Assembly: GCF_021390195.1 (NCBI RefSeq)
Contig: NZ_CP090003.1
Span: 1,600,001-1,664,000 of the forward strand
Direction: 5' to 3'
Length of the DNA: 64,000 nt
Source of the DNA: Flagellimonas sp. CMM7
Lineage (GTDB): Bacteria > Bacteroidota > Bacteroidia > Flavobacteriales > Flavobacteriaceae
Numbering within the stretch: the stretch's first letter is position 1; every line of letters starts with the position of its first letter. Both the position numbers and the translations under genes were made by a program. Below are positions 7,626-16,364 of the stretch, piece after piece. A model generated the notes under the pieces. It had not been told where the DNA came from, made no database searches, and saw only the letters and a program-made list of their open reading frames with translations.

Positions 7626-9859
7626 GCAAAAGCATAAATGTTGCACTAATTGGCAATCCCAATACAGGAAAAACATCAGTCTTCAATCAACTTACCGGAC
7701 TTAAACAAAAGGTTGGAAATTACCCAGGCATTACAGTAGAAAAGAAAGAAGGTGTTTGTAAGCTTCCCAGAGGTGTAAAAGTACATATCCTAGATCTTCC
7801 CGGCACTTATAGTCTTAATACCACTTCGTTAGATGAAAGTGTGGTCGTTGAGCTATTATTGAACAAGAACGATAAAGATTACCCGGATGTAGCGGTAGTG
7901 GTGAGCGATGTAGAAAACCTAAAAAGAAATCTGCTCCTTTTTACGCAAATCAAAGACCTTAGAATTCCCACTATTTTGGTCATTAACATGGCGGATAGAA
8001 TGTCTAGAAAAGGTATTTCTTTGGACATTGAAGCATTGGAAGAAAAATTGGACACCAAAATTGCTTTGGTCAGTACACGAAGGGGAAACGGTATTGAACG
8101 TATTAAAGAGCTAATCGCTGATTACAAAACCTTATCGACGGGGGCCAATGTGGATACATCCAGAATCTCTCCCGAATATTTTGGTCATTTACAAAAGGCC
8201 TTCCCAAAAGAAGACCTGTACAAACTATGGTTGGTCATTACACAAGATGTAAACTTTATGGCCATTGAAAAGAAGCGAATTCAGGATGCCACTTCTTTTT
8301 CAACTAAATCCAAGGACGAACTCAAAAAGCTTCAACACAAGGAAACTGTTTTACGTTATCAGTTTATAAATAGCACCTTGAAAGAAACGTATAAAGTAGA
8401 CTTTCAAGCGGCCAAAGGATTTAGGGCCTCTCTTGATAAAGTTTTAACGCATAAGGTATTTGGCTATGTCATTTTTCTTGTCATATTATTGACCATTTTT
8501 CAGGCCATTTTTGATTGGAGCAGTTATCCACAGGATTTTATTGACCAGCAATTTGCCATGGCTGGCGAATGGATCAAAAATACACTGCCCCCAGGTGTGT
8601 TTACCAATTTACTGGCCGAGGGAATACTGGCAGGCATAGGCGGCATTGTAATCTTTATTCCGCAAATAGCCTTTTTGTTTCTGTTCATTTCACTGTTAGA
8701 AGAAACCGGATATATGAGTAGGGTTGTCTTTTTAATGGATAAGCTCATGCGCCCTTTTGGTCTTAGCGGAAAAAGTGTGGTACCACTTATTTCGGGAACA
8801 GCCTGCGCAATTCCGGCCGTTATGGCAACAAGAACTATTGAAAATTGGAAAGAGCGACTGATTACCATTTTGGTTACTCCTTTTACCACTTGTTCGGCAA
8901 GGCTCCCTATTTATTTAATTTTGATTGCCCTTGTTATTCCAAAAGGACGTGTTCTAGGCTTGAGCTACCAAGCCTTGACTTTGATGCTATTATATATTAT
9001 TGGGTTTGGGATGGCCATTTTCTCTGCAATGGTTCTAAACAAGGTTTTGAAAATAAAAAGCAGCTCCCTTTTTATGGTGGAAATGCCTACTTATAGACTT
9101 CCTCTTATAAAAAATGTGGCTTATACTGTAATAGAAAAGACCAAGAGCTTTGTCTTTGGGGCTGGAAAAATCATTTTAGCCATTTCCATTGTGCTTTGGT
9201 TTCTGGGATCTAATGGATATTCGGAAGATTTTAAAAACGCGGAAAGTATAGTCAACAAAAGAATTGAAGAGGAAGGCCTTTCTAAGTATAGTAAAAACTA
9301 TATTCAGAACAACATTGATGCCTACATGCGCAGCACCAAATTGAGCATTGTAGATCAATCCAATGCCATTGGTTTAAAATCGCTCCAAGACTCTGTGCAG
9401 ATAATGACAGGTCAACTAAAAGAAAGAGCTAGAGCGCAGGAAATTTCCAGTTATAAACTGGAACATTCTTATATAGGGTATGCCGGAAAAGCCATTGAAC
9501 CTTTGGTTAGGCCATTAGGCTACGATTGGAAAATTGGCATTGCCGTTTTAACATCTTTCGCTGCGCGTGAAGTTTTTGTTGGAACCTTGGCAACCATCTA
9601 TAGTGTAGGCAATGATGAAGAGGAAACTATTAAAAGTAGAATGGCTGCAGAGTTACATCATTCAGGCAAAAAACCATTGTTCAACCTAGCATCTGGCATT
9701 TCATTAATGTTATTCTACGCTTTCGCAATGCAATGTATGAGTACGTTAGCTATTGTTAAAAAAGAGACTAACTCATGGAAATGGCCTTTGCTTCAACTAA
9801 TATTTATGAGCGTTTTTGCTTATCTTGTTGCTTTGACGGCATATCAAATCCTAAAATAA
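7622..9859 (+). CDS. feoB: FeoB, ferrous iron transporter
   Basis: This 745-residue inner-membrane Fe(II) transporter has an N-terminal G domain: G1 GNPNTGKTS at residues 11-19, G3 DLPGTYS, and G4 NMAD. A helical GDI-like spacer follows to about 275, then two Gate repeats in the membrane domain, with conserved segments such as GTACAIPAVMATR and FAAREVFVGTLATIYS. The length is typical. A soluble insertion of about 80 residues lies between the two membrane halves (near 530-610). It follows feoA with a four-base overlap and is followed directly by a Cys-rich partner gene, forming a complete feoA-feoB-small protein unit. Confidence 0.97.
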   Translation: MSKSINVALIGNPNTGKTSVFNQLTGLKQKVGNYPGITVEKKEGVCKLPRGVKVHILDLPGTYSLNTTSLDESVVVELLLNKNDKDYPDVAVVVSDVENLKRNLLLFTQIKDLRIPTILVINMADRMSRKGISLDIEALEEKLDTKIALVSTRRGNGIERIKELIADYKTLSTGANVDTSRISPEYFGHLQKAFPKEDLYKLWLVITQDVNFMAIEKKRIQDATSFSTKSKDELKKLQHKETVLRYQFINSTLKETYKVDFQAAKGFRASLDKVLTHKVFGYVIFLVILLTIFQAIFDWSSYPQDFIDQQFAMAGEWIKNTLPPGVFTNLLAEGILAGIGGIVIFIPQIAFLFLFISLLEETGYMSRVVFLMDKLMRPFGLSGKSVVPLISGTACAIPAVMATRTIENWKERLITILVTPFTTCSARLPIYLILIALVIPKGRVLGLSYQALTLMLLYIIGFGMAIFSAMVLNKVLKIKSSSLFMVEMPTYRLPLIKNVAYTVIEKTKSFVFGAGKIILAISIVLWFLGSNGYSEDFKNAESIVNKRIEEEGLSKYSKNYIQNNIDAYMRSTKLSIVDQSNAIGLKSLQDSVQIMTGQLKERARAQEISSYKLEHSYIGYAGKAIEPLVRPLGYDWKIGIAVLTSFAAREVFVGTLATIYSVGNDEEETIKSRMAAELHHSGKKPLFNLASGISLMLFYAFAMQCMSTLAIVKKETNSWKWPLLQLIFMSVFAYLVALTAYQILK

Positions 9860-10009
9860 ATGGAAATTGTTCAGCACATACTGGTATATTTAATTTTAAC
9901 AATTGCTGTTGGCTATTTGGTATTAAAATTTGTTCTTCCAAAGTCATTGATCCCTTCTAGAAAAAAAACCACAAAATCTTGTGGGCAAGACGGTTGCGGT
10001 TGCAGCTAA
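9860..10009 (+). CDS. FeoB-associated Cys-rich membrane protein
   Basis: A 49-codon gene starts with ATG immediately after the feoB stop, with no intervening base. The product has one membrane helix (about residues 7-26), a basic stretch (SRKKTTKS) and a C-terminal cysteine cluster CGQDGCGC. This is the layout of the FeoB-associated Cys-rich small proteins (PF12669 type), analogous to FeoC in position. Its likely role is in FeoB complex assembly or redox sensing at the membrane; which of these is not shown by the sequence. Confidence 0.88.
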   Translation: MEIVQHILVYLILTIAVGYLVLKFVLPKSLIPSRKKTTKSCGQDGCGCS

Positions 10010-10138
10010 GTATTCCACTATATTATATCACCAACTTTTCAGTGCTTTCAGGAATTTAAATTGAAAAAATTATATTCCTGCTGTAACCTTTTATAAATTC
10101 CTGATTATATAGGTTAGAAGATCAACTAAAAACATCTT

Positions 10139-10663
10139 TTGAAAGAGCTCTCAGATGAAATAGTAATGCAAAAAGTTGCCGCGGGCAATCTAGATTTACT
10201 CAAGGTACTTTTTGATAAACACCATAGGCATGTGTATAATTTTTTATACAAAATGTCCGGAGACAAAATGTTGAGTGAAGATTTAACGCAAGATGTTTTT
10301 TATAAACTGATCAAGTATAGAAGCTCTTACAAAAATGGCTCTTTTAAAGCATGGTTGTTTACCATAGCAAGAAATGACTTAAAAACACATTTTACCAGAA
10401 ACCATAAAAATCATGACGATATAGATGTATTGGAATATAAACAAGTGGAAAATGAAGACAATAGGCAAGAAGAATATTCCCATTTGCAAAGTGCGCTGAA
10501 CAAACTGGATGCCACAGATCGTGAGTTGGTCATTTTAAACCGGTTTCAGGAAATCCGGTACGAAGAATTGGCAGAAATAGTAGGAAGCACTCCAGGGGCA
10601 GTTAAAACAAGGGTGTGCAGAATTTTAAAAAAACTAAAGAGTATTTATTTAGAAAACATATAA
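10139..10663 (+). CDS. ECF-type RNA polymerase sigma factor
   Basis: The 174-residue protein contains sigma region 2 (LSEDLTQDVFYKLI and the GSFKAWLFTIARN segment, about residues 40-85) and a region 4 helix-turn-helix (RYEELAEIVGSTPGAVKTRVCR, about 140-165). There is no extra domain, as in an ECF sigma factor. The start is TTG at 10139, which gives the expected N-terminus MKELSDE; the next in-frame ATG at 10166 would trim nine residues of the first helix. The next gene, two bases after the stop, encodes its likely anti-sigma factor, and two DUF4097 genes follow as probable targets or partners. Confidence 0.93.
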   Translation: MKELSDEIVMQKVAAGNLDLLKVLFDKHHRHVYNFLYKMSGDKMLSEDLTQDVFYKLIKYRSSYKNGSFKAWLFTIARNDLKTHFTRNHKNHDDIDVLEYKQVENEDNRQEEYSHLQSALNKLDATDRELVILNRFQEIRYEELAEIVGSTPGAVKTRVCRILKKLKSIYLENI

Positions 10664-10665
10664 GC

Positions 10666-11457
10666 ATGGAAAAAAATCATGTTACAAACTTGTTCCTGGA
10701 ATATCTGGACAATACGTTGAGCAAGAAGGAAAAGGAAAGGATAGAACAACACATTGCTGGTTGCATTCAATGTAAGTTGGAATTGGATGAAATGAAAATA
10801 TTGTTCAAAGCTTTTGAAGATGAATCTATTTCAGTTCCAACGGAAAGTCTCAGTGCAAAATTTGATAAAGCCTTACAGGAAGAAAAAATGGGAACGACCA
10901 AAGTGGTTCCTATTTCTTCGGAAAGAAGAAAGACGGGATGGGCTTCCAATATGCTCAAAGTAGCAGCAAGTATTGCGTTGTTGGTCGCTTCTTTTCAGAT
11001 GGGAAGATTTCTCCAACAAGAAAAATCCAATGAAGATATTGCTTTCTTGCTAGATGAAAGTTTACAGTTTAAACAAACAGCAATGCTTTCCTTAATGGAG
11101 AATCAATCTGCAAGTAAGCGTATTCAAGGGGTCAATTATATTGAAGAGTTTTCAAAACCAGATGAGACCATTGTAATTGCATTGGCAAACAGATTGTTGA
11201 ATGATGAGAATGACAATGTACGATTAAACGCCTTCGAAGCCTTATCCAAATTCACTGCATCAGAAACTGTAAAGACAGCATTTATAGAGGCCCTGAAAAT
11301 TGAAAAAAATCCAAGTATACAAATTGCTATTATTCAATCTTTGGTTAAAATCCAAGAAAAGAAAGCGGCAGCACCGATGAAGAAATTATTAGAACAAGAG
11401 GACACACAGCCCTTTGTAAAAAATGAAATCAAACTAGGGTTACCTAAAATTATATAA
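10666..11457 (+). CDS. Membrane anti-sigma factor with zinc finger and HEAT-like repeats
   Basis: Residues 1-45 form an anti-sigma zinc-finger domain with H-x3-C-x2-C (His29, Cys33, Cys36), expected to hold the sigma factor from the preceding gene. A membrane helix spans about 94-110. The periplasmic part, about 150-263, has HEAT-like helical repeats (for example LNDENDNVRLNAFEALSKF), an unusual sensor domain for this class. The ATG at 10666 is chosen; an in-frame start further upstream would extend into the sigma gene and add an unlikely basic tail. The whole four-gene unit points to envelope sensing. Release of the sigma factor by RseP is possible but unproven. Confidence 0.88.
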   Translation: MEKNHVTNLFLEYLDNTLSKKEKERIEQHIAGCIQCKLELDEMKILFKAFEDESISVPTESLSAKFDKALQEEKMGTTKVVPISSERRKTGWASNMLKVAASIALLVASFQMGRFLQQEKSNEDIAFLLDESLQFKQTAMLSLMENQSASKRIQGVNYIEEFSKPDETIVIALANRLLNDENDNVRLNAFEALSKFTASETVKTAFIEALKIEKNPSIQIAIIQSLVKIQEKKAAAPMKKLLEQEDTQPFVKNEIKLGLPKII

Positions 11458-11477
11458 ACATCAAAAAACGAAAAATC

Positions 11478-12230
11478 ATGAAACACGTAACAATTCTTTT
11501 AATCGCATTTGCATTTAGTACAATTACCACCGCCCAAAAAGGATATACCAAATCATTAAGTGGAATAGAATGGGTGAAAATTGAATCCAAATCGGATATC
11601 ACTTTAAAATCATATAGTACCAATGAGTTACTGATCAAGGGCAGTAGAAGCTCCAAAACATCTGAAAAAGCCAAAGGACTCAGATTAGTTGGTGAGGGAG
11701 GCAATGACAATACAGACGTTGGTTTCTATGTAGTACAGGACGGCAATACACTGATAGTAAAAAATTTAAGAAAATCTGAAGGTGCTGAAATATTCCTTCC
11801 AAAGAACCAAAATGTATCGGTTGTAAGCACGTGGGCCGGCGACATAGAAATTGATGGTTTTTCAGGAGAAATTGAAGCAGATGCTCAGCTAAATGGCAGT
11901 ATTGAAATTACTGACGTGAACGGGCCAGTGACCGCAAATGCCCTTAACGGTGAGGTTACGGTAACGTTTGGAACGGTAAAACAAGATTCCCCTATTTCAA
12001 TCTACACCACAAACGGAGAGGTTGATGTTACTATGCCTTCAAGTACTCCAGCAGATTTAGCCTTGAGCACAAGAAACGGAGACATTTATACAAACTTTGA
12101 ATTTAAGAGAGAGGAAAAAGATGGTTTAAAGTCAATATCTGGAAGAAAGGTAAAGGCAACCATAAATAATGGTGGTGTAAACATTTCGCTAAAGTCCACG
12201 AATGGAAATATTTATTTAAGAAAACAATAA
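11478..12230 (+). CDS. DUF4097-family secreted beta-repeat protein
   Basis: A signal peptide (to about TTAQ, residue 18) precedes a 230-residue domain of short beta repeats, each with a turn such as 'NGEVTV', 'NGDIY', 'NGNIYL'. This is the DUF4097/DUF4098 putative adhesin-like pattern, which forms a right-handed beta-helix. The protein is probably periplasmic or on the envelope surface. It is the third gene of the sigma/anti-sigma unit. DUF4097 proteins are commonly paired with ECF or PspC-type stress regulators, but their biochemical role is not established. Confidence 0.85.
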   Translation: MKHVTILLIAFAFSTITTAQKGYTKSLSGIEWVKIESKSDITLKSYSTNELLIKGSRSSKTSEKAKGLRLVGEGGNDNTDVGFYVVQDGNTLIVKNLRKSEGAEIFLPKNQNVSVVSTWAGDIEIDGFSGEIEADAQLNGSIEITDVNGPVTANALNGEVTVTFGTVKQDSPISIYTTNGEVDVTMPSSTPADLALSTRNGDIYTNFEFKREEKDGLKSISGRKVKATINNGGVNISLKSTNGNIYLRKQ

Positions 12231-12248
12231 TCAACAAACAGAACAGTC

Positions 12249-12962
12249 ATGAAAAATGTAGCAATCCTATTGGCATTGGGTTTCATCAGCCTATCTGTTA
12301 ATGCCCAAAAAGTTATTGAAAAAAGTATCAATTATAACAACCAAGTTATAGATCTTGACGTGAAATTTGCTTCGGATATTGTAGTTAAAACTTGGGATAA
12401 ATCCAAAGTTTATTTTAAGGCAACACTAATGACCAAAAATGACAAATACTTAGATCTGTACAAATTAAATGTGGAAGAGAACAATGGTTATATCAATATT
12501 AGTTCGGTATCAAAACCAATTATTAAGGCTTTTTATAACGAATGGAAAAAAAATAGTTCAAATAGAGAAACCACGTACTACAATACCAGCGATATGTATG
12601 AATTTAATTATGTTCTCTATGTACCCAAAAATGCAAGCTTCAATGTGACCAGCATAAATGGTGATCTTAAATCAGATATTATTGAAGCTGATTTTACAGC
12701 GGACTTGATCAACGGTAATATTGACATTAAAAAATACAATGGCAATCTTGACCTTAAAACCATAAATGGGGAAATAGATCTGGTTTTGGCAAACTCAAGA
12801 CTTACCGCTGAAACCGTTAACGGTCAAATTTACGCAGATGAAAAAATGGATTTAAAGGTTACCGATCGTCATGTTGGCCAAAAAGTGGAGGGGAATTTTA
12901 ATAGTGCAACCTACCGTCTGGAATTAAATACCATAAATGGCAATATGTACTTACGGCTTTAG
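12249..12962 (+). CDS. DUF4097-family secreted protein, second copy
   Basis: The 237-residue product has a signal peptide (ending NAQ, residue 20) and repeated strands with 'NGDLKS', 'NGNIDI', 'NGEIDL', 'NGQIYA', 'NGNMYL'. It is related in pattern to the previous gene but clearly diverged, so the pair is an old duplication or a heteromeric pair. It is the last gene of the ECF unit. Its stop overlaps the convergent DUF423 gene by four bases, leaving no room for a separate terminator. Confidence 0.85.
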   Translation: MKNVAILLALGFISLSVNAQKVIEKSINYNNQVIDLDVKFASDIVVKTWDKSKVYFKATLMTKNDKYLDLYKLNVEENNGYINISSVSKPIIKAFYNEWKKNSSNRETTYYNTSDMYEFNYVLYVPKNASFNVTSINGDLKSDIIEADFTADLINGNIDIKKYNGNLDLKTINGEIDLVLANSRLTAETVNGQIYADEKMDLKVTDRHVGQKVEGNFNSATYRLELNTINGNMYLRL

Positions 12963-13351
12963 AGCATGGGAGCTATAAAAGAATATAATAATAAGCCCCA
13001 ACCTATTGCGAGCAACAATCCCCCAATAGGTGTTATGGGTCCAAGAAATCTTAGTTTTTTTCCTTTTGATGCGCTTAAACAAAGACCATAGATACTAAAG
13101 GAAAATAGTAAAGTACCCATAACAAAACAATTAACAATGTACTTGTCAATGGGCTGGTCAAACCCAAGGTTAAAGCTAAGCACCACTAACAATATGGCGT
13201 GGTACATTTGGTATTTGACCCCGGTTTCAAAACTATGAAGTTGTTCTGGGGTCAATTTCTTTTTTAATGCATGGGCTCCAAATGCTCCAAAAACAATAGC
13301 CAGAAGACCATAAAAGCTACCCATAATTTGAGCAAGTAGAATTGTTTCCAT
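12959..13351 (-). CDS. DUF423-family membrane protein
   Basis: This 130-residue integral membrane protein has four hydrophobic helices and the family signature near the start, GAFGAHALKKKLT, followed by ETGVKYQMYHAILL. DUF423 (YgdD-like) proteins have no established function. The length is standard for the family. It overlaps tail-to-tail with the DUF4097 gene, and the next gene on this strand starts 24 bases upstream, so it could share a transcript with the DUF2141 gene. Confidence 0.92.
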   Translation of the reverse strand: METILLAQIMGSFYGLLAIVFGAFGAHALKKKLTPEQLHSFETGVKYQMYHAILLVVLSFNLGFDQPIDKYIVNCFVMGTLLFSFSIYGLCLSASKGKKLRFLGPITPIGGLLLAIGWGLLLYSFIAPML

Positions 13352-13375
13352 ATTTGTTAAACGTATAAAATACTA

Positions 13376-13783
13376 TTAGAAAATAACATTGACCTCGGTA
13401 TCCCTAGTCACCCTAAAGCAGCATTCCTTGTATTTTGGAGGGCCAAAAGTTTTCATTTTTGATTTTGAAAAAGCTACTTTTTCCTTTGGAATTCCCAACC
13501 AATTTTTATCAAGTATATCATTGCCATTTTGATCATGAAACACCGCAACTGCATATTCGCCTGGAGGCACATTCTCTATGTTTAGCATAACCATTCCTTC
13601 TTTTGCGGCTGTAGTTCCAGTTTTGACAACCCCTTCAAAGGTCAAAAAGGTTTCACCTGAATCATAAACCGCCACATTTATGTTCCCTTCTGTTGATGGA
13701 ACATTGTGTACATGAACCGAAATAGTATTCTGGGACAACATGAAAAAAGGCAACAAAAAAATGGTATAAAAGACAGTTTTCAT
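13376..13783 (-). CDS. DUF2141-family secreted protein
   Basis: The 135-residue protein has a signal peptide (to about LSQ, residue 18) and one DUF2141 beta-sandwich domain. The typical 'AVFHDQNGNDILDKNWLGIPKE' region (here about 85-107) is conserved, with Asp/Asn residues suited to calcium or sugar contacts. Function is unknown; family members are secreted and often found in flavobacterial genomes. Two adjacent Cys near residue 122 are notable for an exported protein. Confidence 0.88.
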   Translation of the reverse strand: MKTVFYTIFLLPFFMLSQNTISVHVHNVPSTEGNINVAVYDSGETFLTFEGVVKTGTTAAKEGMVMLNIENVPPGEYAVAVFHDQNGNDILDKNWLGIPKEKVAFSKSKMKTFGPPKYKECCFRVTRDTEVNVIF

Positions 13784-13834
13784 AGGTAAAATCTAGACAA
13801 AATTATCATTGCTTGAGTAAATACGTTTACAATA

Positions 13835-14269
13835 TCAATTTTGGCTTTTTAAGGTAGCCATCAATTTGTTGTTCAATAAATTATAAACTTCTTGGGTTTG
13901 TAAACTATCATTAAAGTTTAGGAATATTTTGAGTGAATCATGATGAACCAGCCTTATTTTTTCCTGTCTTAAGTCATCTACAAAAACATATACCTTAGAT
14001 TGAGATAGAGAATCCTTGAAAACACCTTTTTCTTTGGCCATCCAAGAAAATCCATTAAAGCGCTCCATTTCTGGAAGCTTTTTTACAAGGTTAATACTAT
14101 CAATTTCTGAAATAGGAATTTTCTGGTAGTACACTCCTGAAAGAACTCTAAACTTCCCTTCTTCAATTTTGTGCCAATTCTTATAATGAAGTATAAAAGC
14201 AAAAGCACAGGTTATAAGCGTGAGAACAATCAACACATTCCATAACTGGTGCCTTTTCTTTTTAGTCAT
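13835..14269 (-). CDS. Small membrane-anchored protein, unknown
   Basis: From the ATG at 14269 the product is 144 residues: a basic start (MTKKKRHQ), one membrane helix (about residues 9-27) and a soluble domain of about 115 residues facing the periplasm. The start overlaps the stop of the S9 peptidase gene by eight bases (ATGACTAA), indicating translational coupling; a longer frame to 14317 would run inside that gene. I do not recognise a family. Its coupling suggests a role connected with the peptidase or simply shared expression. Confidence 0.65.
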   Translation of the reverse strand: MTKKKRHQLWNVLIVLTLITCAFAFILHYKNWHKIEEGKFRVLSGVYYQKIPISEIDSINLVKKLPEMERFNGFSWMAKEKGVFKDSLSQSKVYVFVDDLRQEKIRLVHHDSLKIFLNFNDSLQTQEVYNLLNNKLMATLKSQN

Positions 14270-16301
14270 TTTCTTTATCTGTTCTATACTTATCAAACCA
14301 TGCAACTGTATGTGCAATTTTGGTTATCAAATTGCTTGGTTTGTTTGCAATTCCGTGGCTCGCACCGGGAATTTCAACCAACACGGTTTCAATTTTACGC
14401 AATTTAAGGGCGTGATACAGTTGTTTGGCTTCACTTGGTGGTGTGCGTAAATCGTTCATCCCCACCATTACCATAGTTGGGGTCTCTATATTACCAACGA
14501 GAGAAAGAGGGGAAAATTTCCAATACCCTTCAAAATTTTCCCAAGGCTGTCCAGAATATCTAGAATTGGCATAACCAAAATAGTTGTCGGCCACCAAGGT
14601 CTTACTAATCCAGTTCATTACAGGTTTAGCTACTACCGCTGCTTCAAAACGCTTGTTTTTTCCAATCATCCACGCTGACATGATTCCCCCAGCACTTCCA
14701 CCAGTTACAAATAATTGATCTTCATGCGCAATCCCCATTTTGATACAATGATCCACACCATCCATGGTATCATCATAATCTTGGCCTGGATAATTGTTTA
14801 AAAGCAAGTTGCCAAATTCTTCACCATAACTGGTACTCCCCCTGGCATTGGGGTAAAAAACAATATATCCTGCTGAAGCATATAATTGCATTTCAATTGA
14901 AAAACGATCTCCGTAATTTGCAATAGGACCACCGTGATTTTCTACCATAAATGGATATTTTTTAGTAGCATCATAATTTGGCGGATAGACCACCCAACCT
15001 TGAATATCACGACCATCAAATGAAGATTTGTACCAAACCTCTTCTACTTTTCCTAAGGTTCTGTAATCTAAAAGTGCTTTGTTCAAAGCTGTTATTTTCT
15101 TTGGGGTTTTTGCCTTCAGGCTTAAAATTGCCAAATCTGACGGATAATCGGGTCGCGAATTTGTATAGGCAATTGTACCGTTTTTGGAAACACTGTGCGA
15201 ACCGCTTCCATAAGGTCTTCCCAGTATAGTTCCTCCCCTGTTATCCGCTAGTTTTGAAATCTCTCCTGAAAGGGAAACATAGCCAATCTTGCCATTACCT
15301 TTATCGTCATAATCAAAGTAAAGTCCGTTGCTTTTAGCATCCCAATGGATATTGGAAACGGTTCTGTCCAAAGTGTCCGTTATACTTCTTTTGTTACTTC
15401 CATCTGCATTCATAATGTGCAGCTTGCGAACTTGATAGGCCTCCCTTTTATCCTCAATACCTATATAAGCAATGTATTTTCCATTTGGAGAAATCTGTGG
15501 GCTGTAATCCGGGCCATCTCTATCCGTTAACGCACTTATTTTTCCATTCTGAACCTCTACATAATAGATTTCACTATTGCGAAAATCGTATTCCCAGTTT
15601 TCATTTCTATTGGCCGAAAAGTAGATTTTACTACCGTCAGTACTCCAAGATAGCGTACCTCTATGATGCCAATCTCCGGAAGTTATTTGGCGGGGTGCCC
15701 CTCCTTCTGAAGAAATTATAAAAATATGGTTGAATCCTGGTTTTATATAACCCCTTCCATCAGCCTCGTGATATACACGGTCTGTAATTCTTGGGGCCTC
15801 TGCCCATTCTGCTCCTTTAGGTTTTTTAGGGGCTTTGGCAATAACTGGTGGAGCCTTGGGGACATTCATTGAAAATGCCAAATTTTTCCCGTTCGGCGAC
15901 CATGTCAGGGAACTTGGGCTAAAAGGGAGTTGGGTCAATTTTGCAATCTTTCCAGAAGTCACCCAGTACATATAAATTTCAGAACCTTCATTTGTGCTAC
16001 TTGAGAATGCAATGCGATCTCCTGAGGGAGACCATACCGGACTACTTTCACTAACCTCTCTAGAGGTCATTTTTTGATGTTGGCTACCATCTGCTTTAAC
16101 CAACCACAAGTTTCCAACGGAGCGATCTTTCATAATATCATAATCCATTCTGCGATATACTACCCACTCACCATTCGGAGAAATCTGTGGGTCGGAAACA
16201 TATTGTAAATCAAAAATGTCCAGATAGGAAAAGTTTTGTTTTTGTGCTGTTGAAAATTGCAGTGCACCGGTTGCAAGAAGCAAAAGAAGAAGTCTCCGCA
16301 T
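14262..16301 (-). CDS. S9-family serine peptidase (prolyl oligopeptidase type)
   Basis: Beginning at the ATG at 16301, the 679-residue protein has a signal peptide (MRRLLLLLLATGALQFSTAQ), a beta-propeller built of WD40-like/PD40 repeats ('ISPNGEWVVY', 'WSPSGDRIAFS', 'WSTDGSKIYFS'), and a C-terminal alpha/beta hydrolase. The nucleophile is in GGSAGG near residue 535, the acid Asp in MNDLRTP, and the His in GASHGIAN. Such enzymes cleave short peptides in the periplasm, often dipeptidyl- or acylaminoacyl-peptidase type. The earlier in-frame ATG at 16391 would add 30 non-signal residues and is rejected. A divergent regulator gene begins 63 bases away. Confidence 0.93.
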   Translation of the reverse strand: MRRLLLLLLATGALQFSTAQKQNFSYLDIFDLQYVSDPQISPNGEWVVYRRMDYDIMKDRSVGNLWLVKADGSQHQKMTSREVSESSPVWSPSGDRIAFSSSTNEGSEIYMYWVTSGKIAKLTQLPFSPSSLTWSPNGKNLAFSMNVPKAPPVIAKAPKKPKGAEWAEAPRITDRVYHEADGRGYIKPGFNHIFIISSEGGAPRQITSGDWHHRGTLSWSTDGSKIYFSANRNENWEYDFRNSEIYYVEVQNGKISALTDRDGPDYSPQISPNGKYIAYIGIEDKREAYQVRKLHIMNADGSNKRSITDTLDRTVSNIHWDAKSNGLYFDYDDKGNGKIGYVSLSGEISKLADNRGGTILGRPYGSGSHSVSKNGTIAYTNSRPDYPSDLAILSLKAKTPKKITALNKALLDYRTLGKVEEVWYKSSFDGRDIQGWVVYPPNYDATKKYPFMVENHGGPIANYGDRFSIEMQLYASAGYIVFYPNARGSTSYGEEFGNLLLNNYPGQDYDDTMDGVDHCIKMGIAHEDQLFVTGGSAGGIMSAWMIGKNKRFEAAVVAKPVMNWISKTLVADNYFGYANSRYSGQPWENFEGYWKFSPLSLVGNIETPTMVMVGMNDLRTPPSEAKQLYHALKLRKIETVLVEIPGASHGIANKPSNLITKIAHTVAWFDKYRTDKEND

Positions 16302-16364
16302 AGTTTTGAAATTTGTAGTTTTAAAGGTAGCGGAAAACGAAGAAGCTTCAAAAAGAAATTGTGG

